A DNA stretch of 49,877 nt from an uncultured Alphaproteobacteria bacterium (GTDB taxonomy: Bacteria; Pseudomonadota; Alphaproteobacteria; Rhodobacterales; Rhodobacteraceae). Position numbers and translations under genes: made by a program. The stretch is taken from the NCBI GenBank assembly GCA_913031285.1, contig CAJWEI010000017.1, forward strand, positions 1 to 49,877. The letters run 5' to 3'. Positions 27,890 to 37,310 of the stretch are shown in pieces; positions within the stretch are counted from its first letter, which is position 1; the number at the start of each line of letters is the position of its first letter. The notes below the pieces were generated by a model, which made no database searches, was not told the DNA's origin, and saw only the letters and a program-made list of their open reading frames with translations.

Positions 27890-28944
27890 GCCTGATCGAA
27901 CGGATTGGGCTTGTCGCTCTGAGGCAATTTGATCCCGAACGAGCCCATGGTTTTGCCATTAAAGCACTCGAGCTCGGCTTAGCCACCACCCAAAAACCGT
28001 TTACATCTGACAGATTAAAAATAAACATAGCAGGCCTAAATCTACCGAACCCAGTCGGACTAGCCGCAGGGTTTGACAAAAACGCACAAGCGCTTAGCGG
28101 TTTGGCCAAAAGCGCATTTGGGTTTATCGAAGTTGGAGCCGCCACTCCCCATCCCCAATCCGGAAACCCTAAACCACGACTGTTTCGCCTGATACAAGAT
28201 CAGGCTGTGATAAACCGCTTTGGTTTCAACAACGACGGAATGGAGCGTATCGCAGAGAGGCTTTCCCACCGTCCTGAAGGCATGGTGACCGGCCTTAATT
28301 TAGGAGCAAATAAAACTAGTCCAGATAGGGCCGCAGATTTTGCCAACGTCTTAACGCACTGCGCTCCATTTGTAGATTTTGTGACTGTAAACGTCAGTAG
28401 CCCAAACACTGAGAAATTAAGGGAATTACAGGGTAAAGCAGCTCTGTTTGCCCTGCTTAATGGTGTTATAGAGGCGCGTGACGCACTCAAAAAACCCATT
28501 CCAGTCTTTCTTAAAATTTCTCCAGATCTAGATAAGGCTGCGCTTGAGGATATCGTGGAGATTGCGCTTACCCAAAAAATTGATGCTATTATCGCCACGA
28601 ATACTACTCTGGAGCGAACAGGATTAGCGAGTAAGCACAGAAGCCAAGCAGGTGGCCTATCCGGTAAGCCACTGTTTGAGATATCTACAAGGATTTTGGC
28701 GCAAATTGCCAAACTTTTAGAGGGTCAAATACCGCTTATAGGTGTCGGTGGTGTATCTAGTGCTCAGGATGTCTATGATAAAATCTGCGCCGGTGCATCC
28801 GCCGTTCAACTCTACACAGCGCTTGTCTATCATGGAATGTCCTTACCGTGTGACATTTCCAAAGGACTCGACAGTCTCCTAATACAGAATGGCTATTCCA
28901 ATATTTCTCAAGCTATTGGAAGCAAGATTTATAAATGGCTTTGA
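27886..28944 (+). CDS. pyrD: Dihydroorotate dehydrogenase (quinone)
   Basis: This is a membrane-associated class 2 enzyme that oxidises dihydroorotate to orotate in pyrimidine synthesis and passes electrons to ubiquinone. The proposed start is TTG, overlapping the stop of the preceding gene. The 352-residue product carries the N-terminal helical extension of class 2 (IERIGLVALRQFDPERAHGF), the FMN-site motifs NPVGLAAGFDKNA (54-67) and NRFGFNNDGM (110-119), the active-site loop VNVSSPNT (168-175) with serine as base, as in class 2, and GVGGVSSAQD near the C-terminus. It is convergent with the MATE gene, only 7 nt away. Confidence 0.94.
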   Translation: MSLIERIGLVALRQFDPERAHGFAIKALELGLATTQKPFTSDRLKINIAGLNLPNPVGLAAGFDKNAQALSGLAKSAFGFIEVGAATPHPQSGNPKPRLFRLIQDQAVINRFGFNNDGMERIAERLSHRPEGMVTGLNLGANKTSPDRAADFANVLTHCAPFVDFVTVNVSSPNTEKLRELQGKAALFALLNGVIEARDALKKPIPVFLKISPDLDKAALEDIVEIALTQKIDAIIATNTTLERTGLASKHRSQAGGLSGKPLFEISTRILAQIAKLLEGQIPLIGVGGVSSAQDVYDKICAGASAVQLYTALVYHGMSLPCDISKGLDSLLIQNGYSNISQAIGSKIYKWL

Positions 28945-28951
28945 CCTATGA

Positions 28952-30283
28952 TCACAAAATAAAGTTCTTTGTGCTTTTCAGATTCTTGAAACTGGCCTCT
29001 ATCTCGGGATAACGAAATGCAAGCGTCCCACCTCGGGCTAGAAAAGAGATAAGCAATGCCATCCATAGCCCATGGTTTTGAAAAAAAGGAACAAGAACCG
29101 CACCGGCGATCATATAAACCATAAGACTAACTGCCATCATGTCTCGCATGACCGATGTTTTTGTGGCTCCAATATATATGCCATCAAGCATAAACGCTGC
29201 CAAACACGTGAAAGGCAGACAAACCATATAAGGTAAATACCGCATTGCCTCTGTTTGAACCTCGGGGGATTTTGTGATGGCCATGACGATCTGTTGGCCT
29301 GCAATGGCAAAGATTAATGCCAAAATAGCCGCAACACCTCCACCCCACTGGCTACACGTTATTGCACTTTTTCGAAAGGCTTTAAGGTCTTTTGCACCAA
29401 AGGCCTGACCAACCAACGCCTCGACTGCAAAAGCGAACCCATCAAGCAAAAATGCCGTAATCATAAAGAACTGAAGAAGAACATGGTTTGCGGCGAGCTC
29501 TTCATTGCCAAAGCGCGCACCTATGAAGGTAAAAGAAACAAAAATCGCCTCTAGCATTAAAGTTCTAAGTAAAATATCTCTACTGACTGTAAACATTCTG
29601 ATCAGTTTGGGTCTGTCAAAAATGTTTTTGTAAGCCCGTGCGGCTGCGCCTGACAAGGCACTCCAGCACATCCAAATCCCCAATGAAAACCCCATAACTT
29701 CAGCAATAGCGCTAGCTGTAGCGACACCTTTTACGCCCCATCCAAAGGTGAGGACAAAAAGCAAATCAAGGAGAATATTCGTACCGTTCATGGCCAGCTG
29801 CAAAATTAGAACTTCTTTGGTGCGCTCCTGAGCAATAAGCCAACCATTTAAACCGAATAAAGCGATTGCTGCTGGAGCTGTCAGAACTCGTATATAAAGA
29901 TAGCTCGATGCCATACCTTCGACTTCGGAGGATGCCGGCGATAGATAAAAAGCGCCGCGAAACAAAAACCACTGAGACGCAACAATAAAACAGCCCGCAA
30001 CCAGACCCACCAATAGAACGCGGCTAAGTATAGCCGAAACTTCATCTTGATCATTTGCGCCTACCGCTTGAGATGTTAGCCCAGTCGTTCCCATCCTTAG
30101 AAAACTAAAAATCCAATAAAATGAGCTTAAAATCAAAGATCCAATCGCAACGGCCCCGATTGGGATTGGAGAGGCTATTTGGCCAACAACAAATGTATCA
30201 ACTGCACCAAGTAATGGCACTGTCGCATTCGCCAATACGATCGGGACTGCAATCGTCAAAATACGTCGGTGGGTAATTTGCAT
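28952..30283 (-). CDS. MATE-family efflux transporter (DinF-like)
   Basis: This is a multidrug and toxin extrusion transporter, an antiporter with about 12 membrane helices in two homologous halves. The 443-residue protein begins RILTIAVPIVLANATVPLLG and continues VDTFVVGQI, the typical MATE start, and carries GTTGLTSQAVGA in the first half and a matching FAVEALVGQAFGAKD in the second. These two segments, present in all MATE proteins, place it in the DinF/NorM-like branch. It lies 9 nt downstream of two thioesterase genes on the same strand, so it is probably the last gene of a three-gene operon. Substrate unknown. Confidence 0.9.
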   Translation of the reverse strand: MQITHRRILTIAVPIVLANATVPLLGAVDTFVVGQIASPIPIGAVAIGSLILSSFYWIFSFLRMGTTGLTSQAVGANDQDEVSAILSRVLLVGLVAGCFIVASQWFLFRGAFYLSPASSEVEGMASSYLYIRVLTAPAAIALFGLNGWLIAQERTKEVLILQLAMNGTNILLDLLFVLTFGWGVKGVATASAIAEVMGFSLGIWMCWSALSGAAARAYKNIFDRPKLIRMFTVSRDILLRTLMLEAIFVSFTFIGARFGNEELAANHVLLQFFMITAFLLDGFAFAVEALVGQAFGAKDLKAFRKSAITCSQWGGGVAAILALIFAIAGQQIVMAITKSPEVQTEAMRYLPYMVCLPFTCLAAFMLDGIYIGATKTSVMRDMMAVSLMVYMIAGAVLVPFFQNHGLWMALLISFLARGGTLAFRYPEIEASFKNLKSTKNFIL

Positions 30284-30292
30284 GAAATTTAC

Positions 30293-30817
30293 CTAAGGAG
30301 TTGTCTCCAGATAAGGATCTGGCATTAAAAAATGACCAGTCGCCTGGGCAATAATACAGCTTTTATTATCCTGCCAGGCCTCCACAAAGACTGACGCATA
30401 CCGACGACCAGAACGGTTGACACGTGCCCGCGCGTAAGCATCTCTGGGCAAACCAGTCCGCAAATAATCAACAGAAAAGTCGATAGTCTTTGGAATTGAA
30501 ACAAACTTTCCAGATTTGATTTGATCCGGCGTTATTACAGGGCTTTCAATTTCTTTCCAAAGTCCAGCCCAGCTGAGTTCGATCACAGCTGAAACCTCGA
30601 GAAATGCAGCAATTGCACCGCCGTGCAATGCCGGCAAACCCGGATTCCCAATCAATTGATCACAAAATGGCATGACGGCCGTAAGCTCGTCTCCACGGCG
30701 ATCAAATCGCACACCTAGAAATTGAATATAAGGGATGGATTCAACAAGCGCAGCAAGTGCTGAATCACGTCGCTGTTTAACGACTTGGACAGGCTCAGGA
30801 CGAGGTTTGAGCATCAA
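30293..30817 (-). CDS. PaaI-type hotdog thioesterase
   Basis: This is a predicted acyl-CoA thioesterase of the hotdog fold, 174 residues. The central helix region LPALHGGAIAAFLEVSA corresponds to the HGG motif that binds the thioester in PaaI-like enzymes. The strand DFSVDYLRTGLPRDAYARA follows as expected. The N-terminus is longer than in the adjacent paralogue by about 30 residues. Its start codon overlaps the stop of that paralogue by 4 nt. The pair lies back to back with a MerR regulator of the fatty-acid oxidation region, which supports a role in acyl-CoA turnover; the natural substrate is unknown. Confidence 0.85.
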   Translation of the reverse strand: MMLKPRPEPVQVVKQRRDSALAALVESIPYIQFLGVRFDRRGDELTAVMPFCDQLIGNPGLPALHGGAIAAFLEVSAVIELSWAGLWKEIESPVITPDQIKSGKFVSIPKTIDFSVDYLRTGLPRDAYARARVNRSGRRYASVFVEAWQDNKSCIIAQATGHFLMPDPYLETTP

Positions 30818-31236
30818 GATTTTCCTGTGACAAAGGCTCCCGCCGCCGTTGCAACAGGTTTATCTTCATGGTCATCTAATGCAACTGCGCTGACAAAAGC
30901 AACACTACGGGTCATATTGTAACATTGCGCACTTGCCCGGATTGTTTGCCCCGGCTTTGCAGGCCGCATATAATCGACGCGCAAATCGATTGTTGCCGTC
31001 AGACCCTTTTGTTCGGGATGACTAAGCACTGCCGCCCCACAACAGCTATCAAGCAACGCAAACACTGCTCCACCATGGATGACACCCGTCTGCGGATCAC
31101 CAATAAATTTTTTATTATAGTTCATGTGCATTTCAGCTTTGCCAGACCCAATATTTTCAAAGAAAATACCAAGTGCCTGAGCATGCGGGAGCGCCTCCAT
31201 AAATTGCTGTGCTAGCCTGTTTTTATCGAAATCCAT
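30814..31236 (-). CDS. PaaI-type hotdog thioesterase
   Basis: This is a predicted acyl-CoA thioesterase of 140 residues, the usual size of PaaI. It has GDPQTGVIHGGAVFALLDSC, with the HGG motif and the conserved Asp after the helix start, and then TIDLRVDYMRPAKPGQTI. It is the first gene of the group with the second thioesterase and the MATE exporter, divergent from the MerR gene at 31349, with 112 nt between starts. The two thioesterases are only distantly similar to each other, so this is an old duplication or separate recruitment. Confidence 0.88.
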   Translation of the reverse strand: MDFDKNRLAQQFMEALPHAQALGIFFENIGSGKAEMHMNYNKKFIGDPQTGVIHGGAVFALLDSCCGAAVLSHPEQKGLTATIDLRVDYMRPAKPGQTIRASAQCYNMTRSVAFVSAVALDDHEDKPVATAAGAFVTGKS

Positions 31237-31348
31237 TCAAGCCCTCTAACGAGTTTGTCCAATATCCCGTTTTAAATTCCAAAAATGCAAGAGGCGTGCT
31301 TGCCCTCCCGCTCCGATCAATCTAATTTATACTCAGGAGTTCATAACT

Positions 31349-31723
31349 ATGCCTAATACGAGACTATCCTTCAAAGAAATGTGTGCAAAATTCGCAGTCA
31401 CTCCACGCACCTTGCGGTACTACGAGTATATCGAACTATTACAGCCGGATAAAGAAGGTAGATCGAGGTTTTACGGGGCGCGTGAAATTGCTCGAATGAC
31501 GCTTATATTAAGAGGTAGAAAATTTGGATTCCTATTGGAAGAAATGCGCCAGTGGTTGTCTATTTATGATCAAAAAGGCACAAAAGCGCAGATGGATATG
31601 TTTGTTGAAATGGCCGATCGGAAATTAATTGAGCTGAAAGAACAAAAGATCCAGCTCGACCAGACGCTTAACGAACTTGAAGAACTGCGCGTAAAAACAG
31701 CTTCACTTGCTGCAAAAATCTAG
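31349..31723 (+). CDS. MerR-family transcriptional regulator
   Basis: This is a DNA-binding regulator of 124 residues. The N-terminal winged helix begins LSFKEMCAKFAVTPRTLRYY, followed by the wing (KEGRSRFYG) and helix 3-4 (RGRKFGFLLEEMRQWLSIYD). The C-terminal half (about 80-124) is a dimerisation coiled coil rich in K, E, L and Q, without the cysteines of metal sensors. AGGAG precedes the ATG. The short size fits MerR regulators of acyl-CoA catabolism, such as LiuR/PsrA-like proteins of proteobacteria. A second, paralogous regulator follows. Confidence 0.88.
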   Translation: MPNTRLSFKEMCAKFAVTPRTLRYYEYIELLQPDKEGRSRFYGAREIARMTLILRGRKFGFLLEEMRQWLSIYDQKGTKAQMDMFVEMADRKLIELKEQKIQLDQTLNELEELRVKTASLAAKI

Positions 31724-31751
31724 TTAAACCCAAATCTAGTATATTACAAAG

Positions 31752-31776
31752 TTGACGCAACGTCTACATTACGTAA
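31752..31776. promoter_or_regulatory. Candidate operator dyads between the two MerR genes
   Basis: Two adjacent dyads stand out. TTGACG-CAA-CGTCTA (31752-31766) is an inverted repeat with one mismatch, and TTACGTAA (31769-31776) is a perfect 8-bp palindrome. From memory, MerR regulators of branched-chain and fatty-acid catabolism in proteobacteria recognise sites of this general TTGACG...CGTAAA look. The position, 64-88 nt before the second MerR start, would allow autoregulation and control of the downstream dehydrogenase genes. No -10 box with good spacing is evident. Confidence 0.4.
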
Positions 31777-31839
31777 GCCAAAGACTGGGATAATCTTTTA
31801 TACGAAGCTGAAGATTCGTTTGACAGAAACCGGGATGCG

Positions 31840-32241
31840 ATGAACTCCAAATACTTATTAACAATCCGCCAAATGTGCAATGAATTCGACGTCACAGCGC
31901 GAACGCTAAGGTTTTACGAGGCCAAAGAACTTTTGTTTCCTGAACGACAGGGCCAAAAGCGACTTTTCAGCAAAAGAGACCGCGCGCGTATGAAGCTCAT
32001 TTTGCGCGGAAAGCGGTTTGGGTTTTCTTTGGAAGAGATACGCCAGCTCCTGGAAATGTATCGTCCGGGAGACGCGCAACTACCACAGTTGAGGAAAGCA
32101 TACCAAATTGCCATTGAACGCCTCGGTGACCTCGAACAAAAGCGCGCCGATCTTGACGCAATAATCACCGATTTACACGATCAGATCAAATGGGGCGAAC
32201 GCCTTTTAGAGTCCATGGCATCCGTGTCACACACGCAATAA
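31840..32241 (+). CDS. MerR-family transcriptional regulator (second copy)
   Basis: This is a DNA-binding regulator of 133 residues, clearly a paralogue of the preceding one: LTIRQMCNEFDVTARTLRFY, ELLFPERQGQKRLFSKRDRA and RGKRFGFSLEEIRQLLEMY follow the same pattern. The C-terminal dimerisation helix (about 80-125) differs in sequence, so the partners or effectors may differ. It lies 30 nt before the first acyl-CoA dehydrogenase gene and is probably cotranscribed with it. Regulation by an acyl-CoA is inferred from context, not seen. Confidence 0.88.
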   Translation: MNSKYLLTIRQMCNEFDVTARTLRFYEAKELLFPERQGQKRLFSKRDRARMKLILRGKRFGFSLEEIRQLLEMYRPGDAQLPQLRKAYQIAIERLGDLEQKRADLDAIITDLHDQIKWGERLLESMASVSHTQ

Positions 32242-32271
32242 ATTTCAAGAGATAGGCTGAGAGAAAAAGAC

Positions 32272-34053
32272 ATGCCCAGTTACGCACCACCTACAAAAGA
32301 TATGATGTTTGTCTTGCAGGACGTACTTGACGTTAAGAATTGTGATATTCCCGGTTATCAAGATTTGGATGAAGAATTTGTAAGTTCAGTTCTAAATGAA
32401 AGTGGCAAACTGGCTGAGAATGTTCTGGCGCCTTTGAACGCCTCTGGCGATGCCGAAGGGTGTCATTTGGCAAACGGTATCGTGAGAACACCGAAAGGGT
32501 TTAAAGACGCCTTTGATCAAGTCAAGGCTGGTAGATGGCCGAGCCTGGATTGCGATCCCGACTATGGCGGCCAAGGCATGCCGTTTGTGATTGCCAGCGC
32601 AGTAACTGAAATGTTTTCATCCGCGAATATGGCTTTTAGCATGTTCCAGGGTCTAACCCACGGGGCTTACTCAGCGATTTGGGCGCATGGATCAGACGAG
32701 CTAAAACAAAAATACCTTCCCAAAATGACCAACTGCGACTGGACAGGGACAATGAACCTAACCGAACCGCATTGTGGAACCGATTTAGGGCAAATGAGGA
32801 CTAAAGCAATCGCTCAGTCTGACGGCAGCTTCAAAATAACTGGGCAAAAGATTTTCATATCGGCCGGCGATCACGATATGGCCGAAAATGTCATCCATTT
32901 AGTTCTTGCCAAAATCGCCGATGGGCCGGAGGGGATTAAGGGAGTTTCGCTCTTCATCGTTCCCAAATTTATGGTTAATGATGACGGATCTCTGGGCCAA
33001 CGAAATGGCCTTTCCGTCGGAAAGCTAGAGGAAAAAATGGGAATCCACGCAAATCCAACATGCGTTATGAATTACGATGGTGCAACAGGATTCTTGGTCG
33101 GCAAAGAACACAAAGGAATGCGCGCAATGTTCACCATGATGAACGAAGCACGTGTCGGAGTAGGCGTTCAAGGCTACTCTCAGGCAGAAACCGCCTATCA
33201 GAATGCACTAGCCTATTCCAAAGATCGCCTCCAAGGACGCGATGTAACTGGTGTCAAGAACCTCGATGGCCCTGCTGATCCCTTGATCGTGCATCCTGAT
33301 ATCAGACGTAATCTGATGGAACAGAAAAGCTTCATCGAAGGTGCGCGCGCCTTTACCTTCTGGGGGGCCCAGCTTATCGACCGCGCACATCGGCTGCAAG
33401 ACAATGATGCAGAAGGTTTAATCAGCCTAATGACTCCGGTAATCAAAGGATTTTTGACTGACAAAGGCTTTGATATGTGCGTACAGGCCCAACAAGTTTT
33501 TGGTGGTCACGGATACATAGAAGAATGGGGTATGTCGCAGTTTGCTAGAGATGCACGAATTACAATGATCTATGAAGGGGCAAACGGTATACAAGGTCTA
33601 GACCTAGTTGGGCGCAAACTTGGCCTAGACGGCGGCAAACACATCATGGCTTTCTTTGATTTGGTGCGTGGATTTGTGAAAGAGAGCAAAGACTTTGACG
33701 ACGTGTTAAGTGAAGGCTTTCTGGAACCGTTAAAAAAGGCCAACAATGACCTACAGACCGCTACAATGTATTTTATGCAAAATGGTATAAAGACCCCGAA
33801 CAATGCGTTGGCCGGGTCTAATGACTTCATGCATATGTTTGGGCATGTTTGTTTGGGCCTTATGTGGGCACGCATGGCCAAGGCCAGCATACAAGCCTTA
33901 AAAAACGGTAAGAGTGACGCAGCGTTTTATGAGACAAAGATTGCGACAGGTCTCTACTACATGAAACGCCAACTTCCTGCTACCACACTGCACTTGGTGC
34001 GAATCCAGTCTGGAGCTAACCCAGTAATGGCACTAGAAGCGGCAAATTTTTGA
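32272..34053 (+). CDS. Acyl-CoA dehydrogenase, large type (FadE5/DmdC-like)
   Basis: This flavoenzyme introduces the alpha-beta double bond into an acyl-CoA. The 593-residue length and the extra C-terminal domain (ACAD_C, about 460-593) place it with the FadE5/AidB-like large dehydrogenases that include DmdC (3-methylmercaptopropionyl-CoA dehydrogenase). The flavin-contact segment [19 protein letters not shown] and the base Glu435 ([10 protein letters not shown]) are intact. The surrounding genes are standard beta-oxidation genes, so a fatty acyl-CoA substrate is more likely than the sulphur compound; sequence alone does not exclude DmdC. It is followed 19 nt later by a second dehydrogenase. 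Confidence 0.9.
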   Translation: MPSYAPPTKDMMFVLQDVLDVKNCDIPGYQDLDEEFVSSVLNESGKLAENVLAPLNASGDAEGCHLANGIVRTPKGFKDAFDQVKAGRWPSLDCDPDYGGQGMPFVIASAVTEMFSSANMAFSMFQGLTHGAYSAIWAHGSDELKQKYLPKMTNCDWTGTMNLTEPHCGTDLGQMRTKAIAQSDGSFKITGQKIFISAGDHDMAENVIHLVLAKIADGPEGIKGVSLFIVPKFMVNDDGSLGQRNGLSVGKLEEKMGIHANPTCVMNYDGATGFLVGKEHKGMRAMFTMMNEARVGVGVQGYSQAETAYQNALAYSKDRLQGRDVTGVKNLDGPADPLIVHPDIRRNLMEQKSFIEGARAFTFWGAQLIDRAHRLQDNDAEGLISLMTPVIKGFLTDKGFDMCVQAQQVFGGHGYIEEWGMSQFARDARITMIYEGANGIQGLDLVGRKLGLDGGKHIMAFFDLVRGFVKESKDFDDVLSEGFLEPLKKANNDLQTATMYFMQNGIKTPNNALAGSNDFMHMFGHVCLGLMWARMAKASIQALKNGKSDAAFYETKIATGLYYMKRQLPATTLHLVRIQSGANPVMALEAANF

Positions 34054-34072
34054 ACTCAGAGGAGAGAAGTTT

Positions 34073-35221
34073 ATGGGACTGATGAATTCAAAGTGGATGA
34101 CAGAAGAGCACCATATGCTGTCCGAAATGACAGCACGGTTCATCAACGATGAGTGGTCCCAACATTTTAACCGATGGCGCAAACAAGGGGAGATGGACCG
34201 TGACACATGGCAACAAGCTGGTAAAATCGGCCTTCTATGTCCGTCAATTCCAGAAGAATACGGCGGGCCTGGCGGCGATTTTGGACATGAGGCGACCATT
34301 TTAATTGAAGGCAGCAAAGCAAACCTTGCAAGCTGGGGACAAGGTATCCATTCGGGTATCGTCTCACATTATATTCTCGCCTATGGTACCGAAAACCAAA
34401 AAAAGCGTTTGCTACCAAAAATGATTTCCGGCGAGCTAGTTGGAGCATTGGCAATGACAGAGCCCTCTGCAGGCTCGGATGTTCAATCCATAAAAACTAA
34501 AGCTATTCGGGATGGAAATGCGTACAGGTTGAGCGGGCAAAAAACATTCATCACTAATGGCCAACACGCAAACATTATCCTAGTTGCAGCCAAAACTAAT
34601 CCCAAGGAAAAGGCAAAAGGCGTCTCATTAGTCATTTTGGAAACTGATGGTGCAGAAGGCTTTAGCAGGGGCCGTAATTTGGACAAAATTGGCATGAAAG
34701 CAGCCGATACATCCGAACTGTTCTTTGATAACATCGAAATTCCACCAGAAAATATACTTGGAGGGGAAGAAGGAAAGGGATTTTACCAGATGATGACACA
34801 GCTGCCCCAGGAGCGGCTGATAATCGGTTGTGGCGCAGTAGGTGCAATGGAAGGCGCCATCGAACGCACCATTGAATACTGCAAAGAACGCCAAGCCTTC
34901 GGTCGACCAATCCTTCAATTCCAAAATACCAAATTTAAGCTTGCAGAATGTAAAACAAAAACAATGGTTGCACGCGCGTTCCTAGACAATTGCATAGAGG
35001 AACATTTATGCGGCGAGTTGACTGTAGACAAGGCCGCGATGTGCAAATACTGGCTGACAGACACACAAGGCGAAGTACTAGACGAATGCTTGCAGTTACA
35101 CGGTGGTTACGGGTTTATGCAGGAATATGCCATCGCTGAAATGTGGACAGATGCACGAGTTCAGAGGATTTATGGTGGAACGAATGAGATTATGAAAGAG
35201 CTTATTTCACGCAACTTGTAA
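34073..35221 (+). CDS. Acyl-CoA dehydrogenase, standard type
   Basis: This is a second, smaller acyl-CoA dehydrogenase, 382 residues. The flavin segment [20 protein letters not shown] is standard. In the C-terminal helix, where medium-chain enzymes have the base glutamate (YEG), this protein has IYGGTNEIM, so the base must be elsewhere; Glu247 in LPQERLIIG matches the position used by long-chain and isovaleryl-CoA dehydrogenases. GAGGAGAG precedes the ATG. Being of a different class from its neighbour, it probably handles a different chain length or a branched acyl chain. Followed by a 227-nt gap. Confidence 0.9.
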   Translation: MGLMNSKWMTEEHHMLSEMTARFINDEWSQHFNRWRKQGEMDRDTWQQAGKIGLLCPSIPEEYGGPGGDFGHEATILIEGSKANLASWGQGIHSGIVSHYILAYGTENQKKRLLPKMISGELVGALAMTEPSAGSDVQSIKTKAIRDGNAYRLSGQKTFITNGQHANIILVAAKTNPKEKAKGVSLVILETDGAEGFSRGRNLDKIGMKAADTSELFFDNIEIPPENILGGEEGKGFYQMMTQLPQERLIIGCGAVGAMEGAIERTIEYCKERQAFGRPILQFQNTKFKLAECKTKTMVARAFLDNCIEEHLCGELTVDKAAMCKYWLTDTQGEVLDECLQLHGGYGFMQEYAIAEMWTDARVQRIYGGTNEIMKELISRNL

Positions 35222-35448
35222 TGCTCAAGCACCTTCAGCAGGAGTATTTTTACAAAGGAAATGCGTACTCACTTTTGTCTTCAGAACGACTGATAGGCAC
35301 AAGGTTTCCTTTGTTTCCATTCACCCTTCAGCTTTTTCCGCGCTCTAAAAATAAGGTGAATTAAGCTAGCTCAATTTAAAAGCTTGATTTTTCTCTGATA
35401 AAATATTCAAAGGTTCACCCTAGACACGGGCAAAGTAGGAACTAAAAA

Positions 35449-36087
35449 ATGGTTATGAAACTATATTGTTTTGGTGAAAGTGGTCACAGCTACAAAGTGG
35501 CACTTGCTCTGGAATTGGCAGGATGCGATTGGGAGCCGATATTTGTTGACTTTTTTAATGGAGCAACGAGAAACAAAGACTATCGAAGCACCGTGAACGT
35601 TATGGGCGAAGTACCCGTCTTGGTAGATGACGATGTGAAATTAACGCAGTCTGGTCTGATACAGAAATATCTGGCAGAAAAAACGGGCCTACATGGTGGG
35701 ACAACGGAGACTGAAATGCGCGAGGTTTTACGTTGGATTCTCTGGGACAATGGAAAATTCTCGACAGTTATTGGGGCAACTCGTTTCCTGATGAATTTTG
35801 TGCCTGAAGATAAGCGGCCTCTGCAGGTTATTGAGACCAATCAGACACGGCTAAAAGGCTCATACAAAGTATTGGAAGCCGTTCTGGAAGATCGTGATTT
35901 TTTATTGGGCAAAGCAATAACTCATGCTGATATGACGTGCTGCGGCTATCTTTATTATCCTGAGTCCTTTGGGTTTGATAAAAGCCAATGGCCCAATATT
36001 AGCCGCTGGCTAAATAATATTTCCCAAACGCCTGGCTGGAAAGCCCCCTATGATTTAATGCCCGGCAGCCCTGCTGACCGCGCCTGA
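35449..36087 (+). CDS. Glutathione S-transferase family protein
   Basis: This is a cytoplasmic GST-fold protein of 212 residues. The thioredoxin-like N-terminal domain begins KLYCFGESGHSYKVALALEL, with the conserved cis-proline region GEVPVLVDDDVKLTQSGLI (about 54-72), which carries the glutathione-contacting QS pair. The C-terminal helical domain (about 90-205) holds KAITHADMTCCGYLYY, a typical GST C-cap. The first serine of the active site is likely in GESGHS. A second ATG two codons later is equally possible as start. Its stop overlaps the frame of the thiolase start (TGATG). GSTs are often found in such beta-oxidation clusters of Rhodobacteraceae; the role there is unknown. Confidence 0.87.
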   Translation: MVMKLYCFGESGHSYKVALALELAGCDWEPIFVDFFNGATRNKDYRSTVNVMGEVPVLVDDDVKLTQSGLIQKYLAEKTGLHGGTTETEMREVLRWILWDNGKFSTVIGATRFLMNFVPEDKRPLQVIETNQTRLKGSYKVLEAVLEDRDFLLGKAITHADMTCCGYLYYPESFGFDKSQWPNISRWLNNISQTPGWKAPYDLMPGSPADRA

Positions 36088-36098
36088 TGGAGAATGTG

Positions 36099-37310
36099 AT
36101 GACAGATGTATATATATATGATGCAGTGCGTACACCCCGTGGTAGGGGTCGCGCTGACGGAAGCTTGCATGAAGTGACAGCGCTTAATCTCTCGACGACC
36201 ACTTTGAACGCTTTGAAATCGCGGAATGGGCTTAACGGGCATGCCGTCGAAGATGTTATATGGGGCAACGTCACGCAAGTTGGTGAGCAAGGCGCTTGTT
36301 TGGCCAGATCTGCTGTGCTTGTATCTGACCTAGATGAGTCAATTCCCGGACTGACGATCAATCGCTTTTGTGCATCTGGTCTGGAAGCGGTTAATCTTGC
36401 CGCCAACCAATTGCGCGGCGGAGCGGGTGACGCGTATATCGCAGGTGGCGTTGAAAGCATGAGTCGCGTACCCATGTTTAGCGATGGCGGCGCAATGGCA
36501 GTGGATCCAACGTTTACCTTTGATCAATATTTTGTACCCCAAGGCATTGGGGCCGATATTATTGCAACAGAATATGGATTTAGTCGTGATGACGCAGATA
36601 CTTTGGCCGTCGAAAGCCAGCGGCGAGCAAAGGCTGCTTGGAGTGAAAACCGGTTTGCAAAATCCATTGTTGCCGTGACAGACGTCAATGGGCTGACAAT
36701 TCTGGATCATGACGAGTACATGCGTCCAACAACCGATATGCAATCCCTTGGAGCGCTCAAACCCTCGTTTAAAGAACAGGGCGAAATTATGCCTGGATTT
36801 GACAAGATCGCGTTGATGAAATATCCACATCTAGAAGCGATTAAACACATTCATCATGCAGGTAATAGCTCGGGTATAGTCGACGGGTCTGCTGCGATTT
36901 TGGTCGGCAACAAATCATTTGGTGAGAAATACGATCTTAAACCTCGTGCCCGCATTCGATCGACGGCAAAGATTGGAACCGACCCGACCATCATGCTTAC
37001 TGGACCAGTCCCCGTCACTGAAAAAATTCTGTACGAAAGCGGAATGAAAATCGGTGATATTGACCTTTTCGAAGTTAACGAGGCTTTTGCAAGTGTGGTT
37101 TTACGTTTTGAGCAGGCGTTTAATGTAGACCATGAAAAGGTCAACGTAAACGGTGGGTCTATAGCTATGGGACACCCGCTTGGTGCAACAGGCGCTATGA
37201 TCCTTGGGATACTCGTTGACGAACTTGAGCGAAGCGATAAGGAAACAGGGCTTGCTACTCTGTGCATTGGATCCGGTATGGGCGCTGCAACTATTATCGA
37301 GCGTGTTTAA
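36099..37310 (+). CDS. fadA: Acetyl-CoA C-acyltransferase (thiolase)
   Basis: This thiolase splits 3-ketoacyl-CoA into acetyl-CoA and a shortened acyl-CoA, the last step of beta-oxidation. The ATG at 36099 is preferred because GGAG lies 6 nt before it and the protein then starts MTDVYIYDAVRTPRGRGRAD, as thiolases do; an ATG at 36087 overlaps the GST stop and is possible. In the 403-residue product all catalytic residues are present: Cys91 (NRFCASGLEAVN), His359 (GHPLGATGA) and Cys389 (CIGSGMG). It is followed, with 1-nt overlap, by the cupin gene and then fadJ, and forms with fadJ a degradative pair. Confidence 0.93.
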   Translation: MTDVYIYDAVRTPRGRGRADGSLHEVTALNLSTTTLNALKSRNGLNGHAVEDVIWGNVTQVGEQGACLARSAVLVSDLDESIPGLTINRFCASGLEAVNLAANQLRGGAGDAYIAGGVESMSRVPMFSDGGAMAVDPTFTFDQYFVPQGIGADIIATEYGFSRDDADTLAVESQRRAKAAWSENRFAKSIVAVTDVNGLTILDHDEYMRPTTDMQSLGALKPSFKEQGEIMPGFDKIALMKYPHLEAIKHIHHAGNSSGIVDGSAAILVGNKSFGEKYDLKPRARIRSTAKIGTDPTIMLTGPVPVTEKILYESGMKIGDIDLFEVNEAFASVVLRFEQAFNVDHEKVNVNGGSIAMGHPLGATGAMILGILVDELERSDKETGLATLCIGSGMGAATIIERV

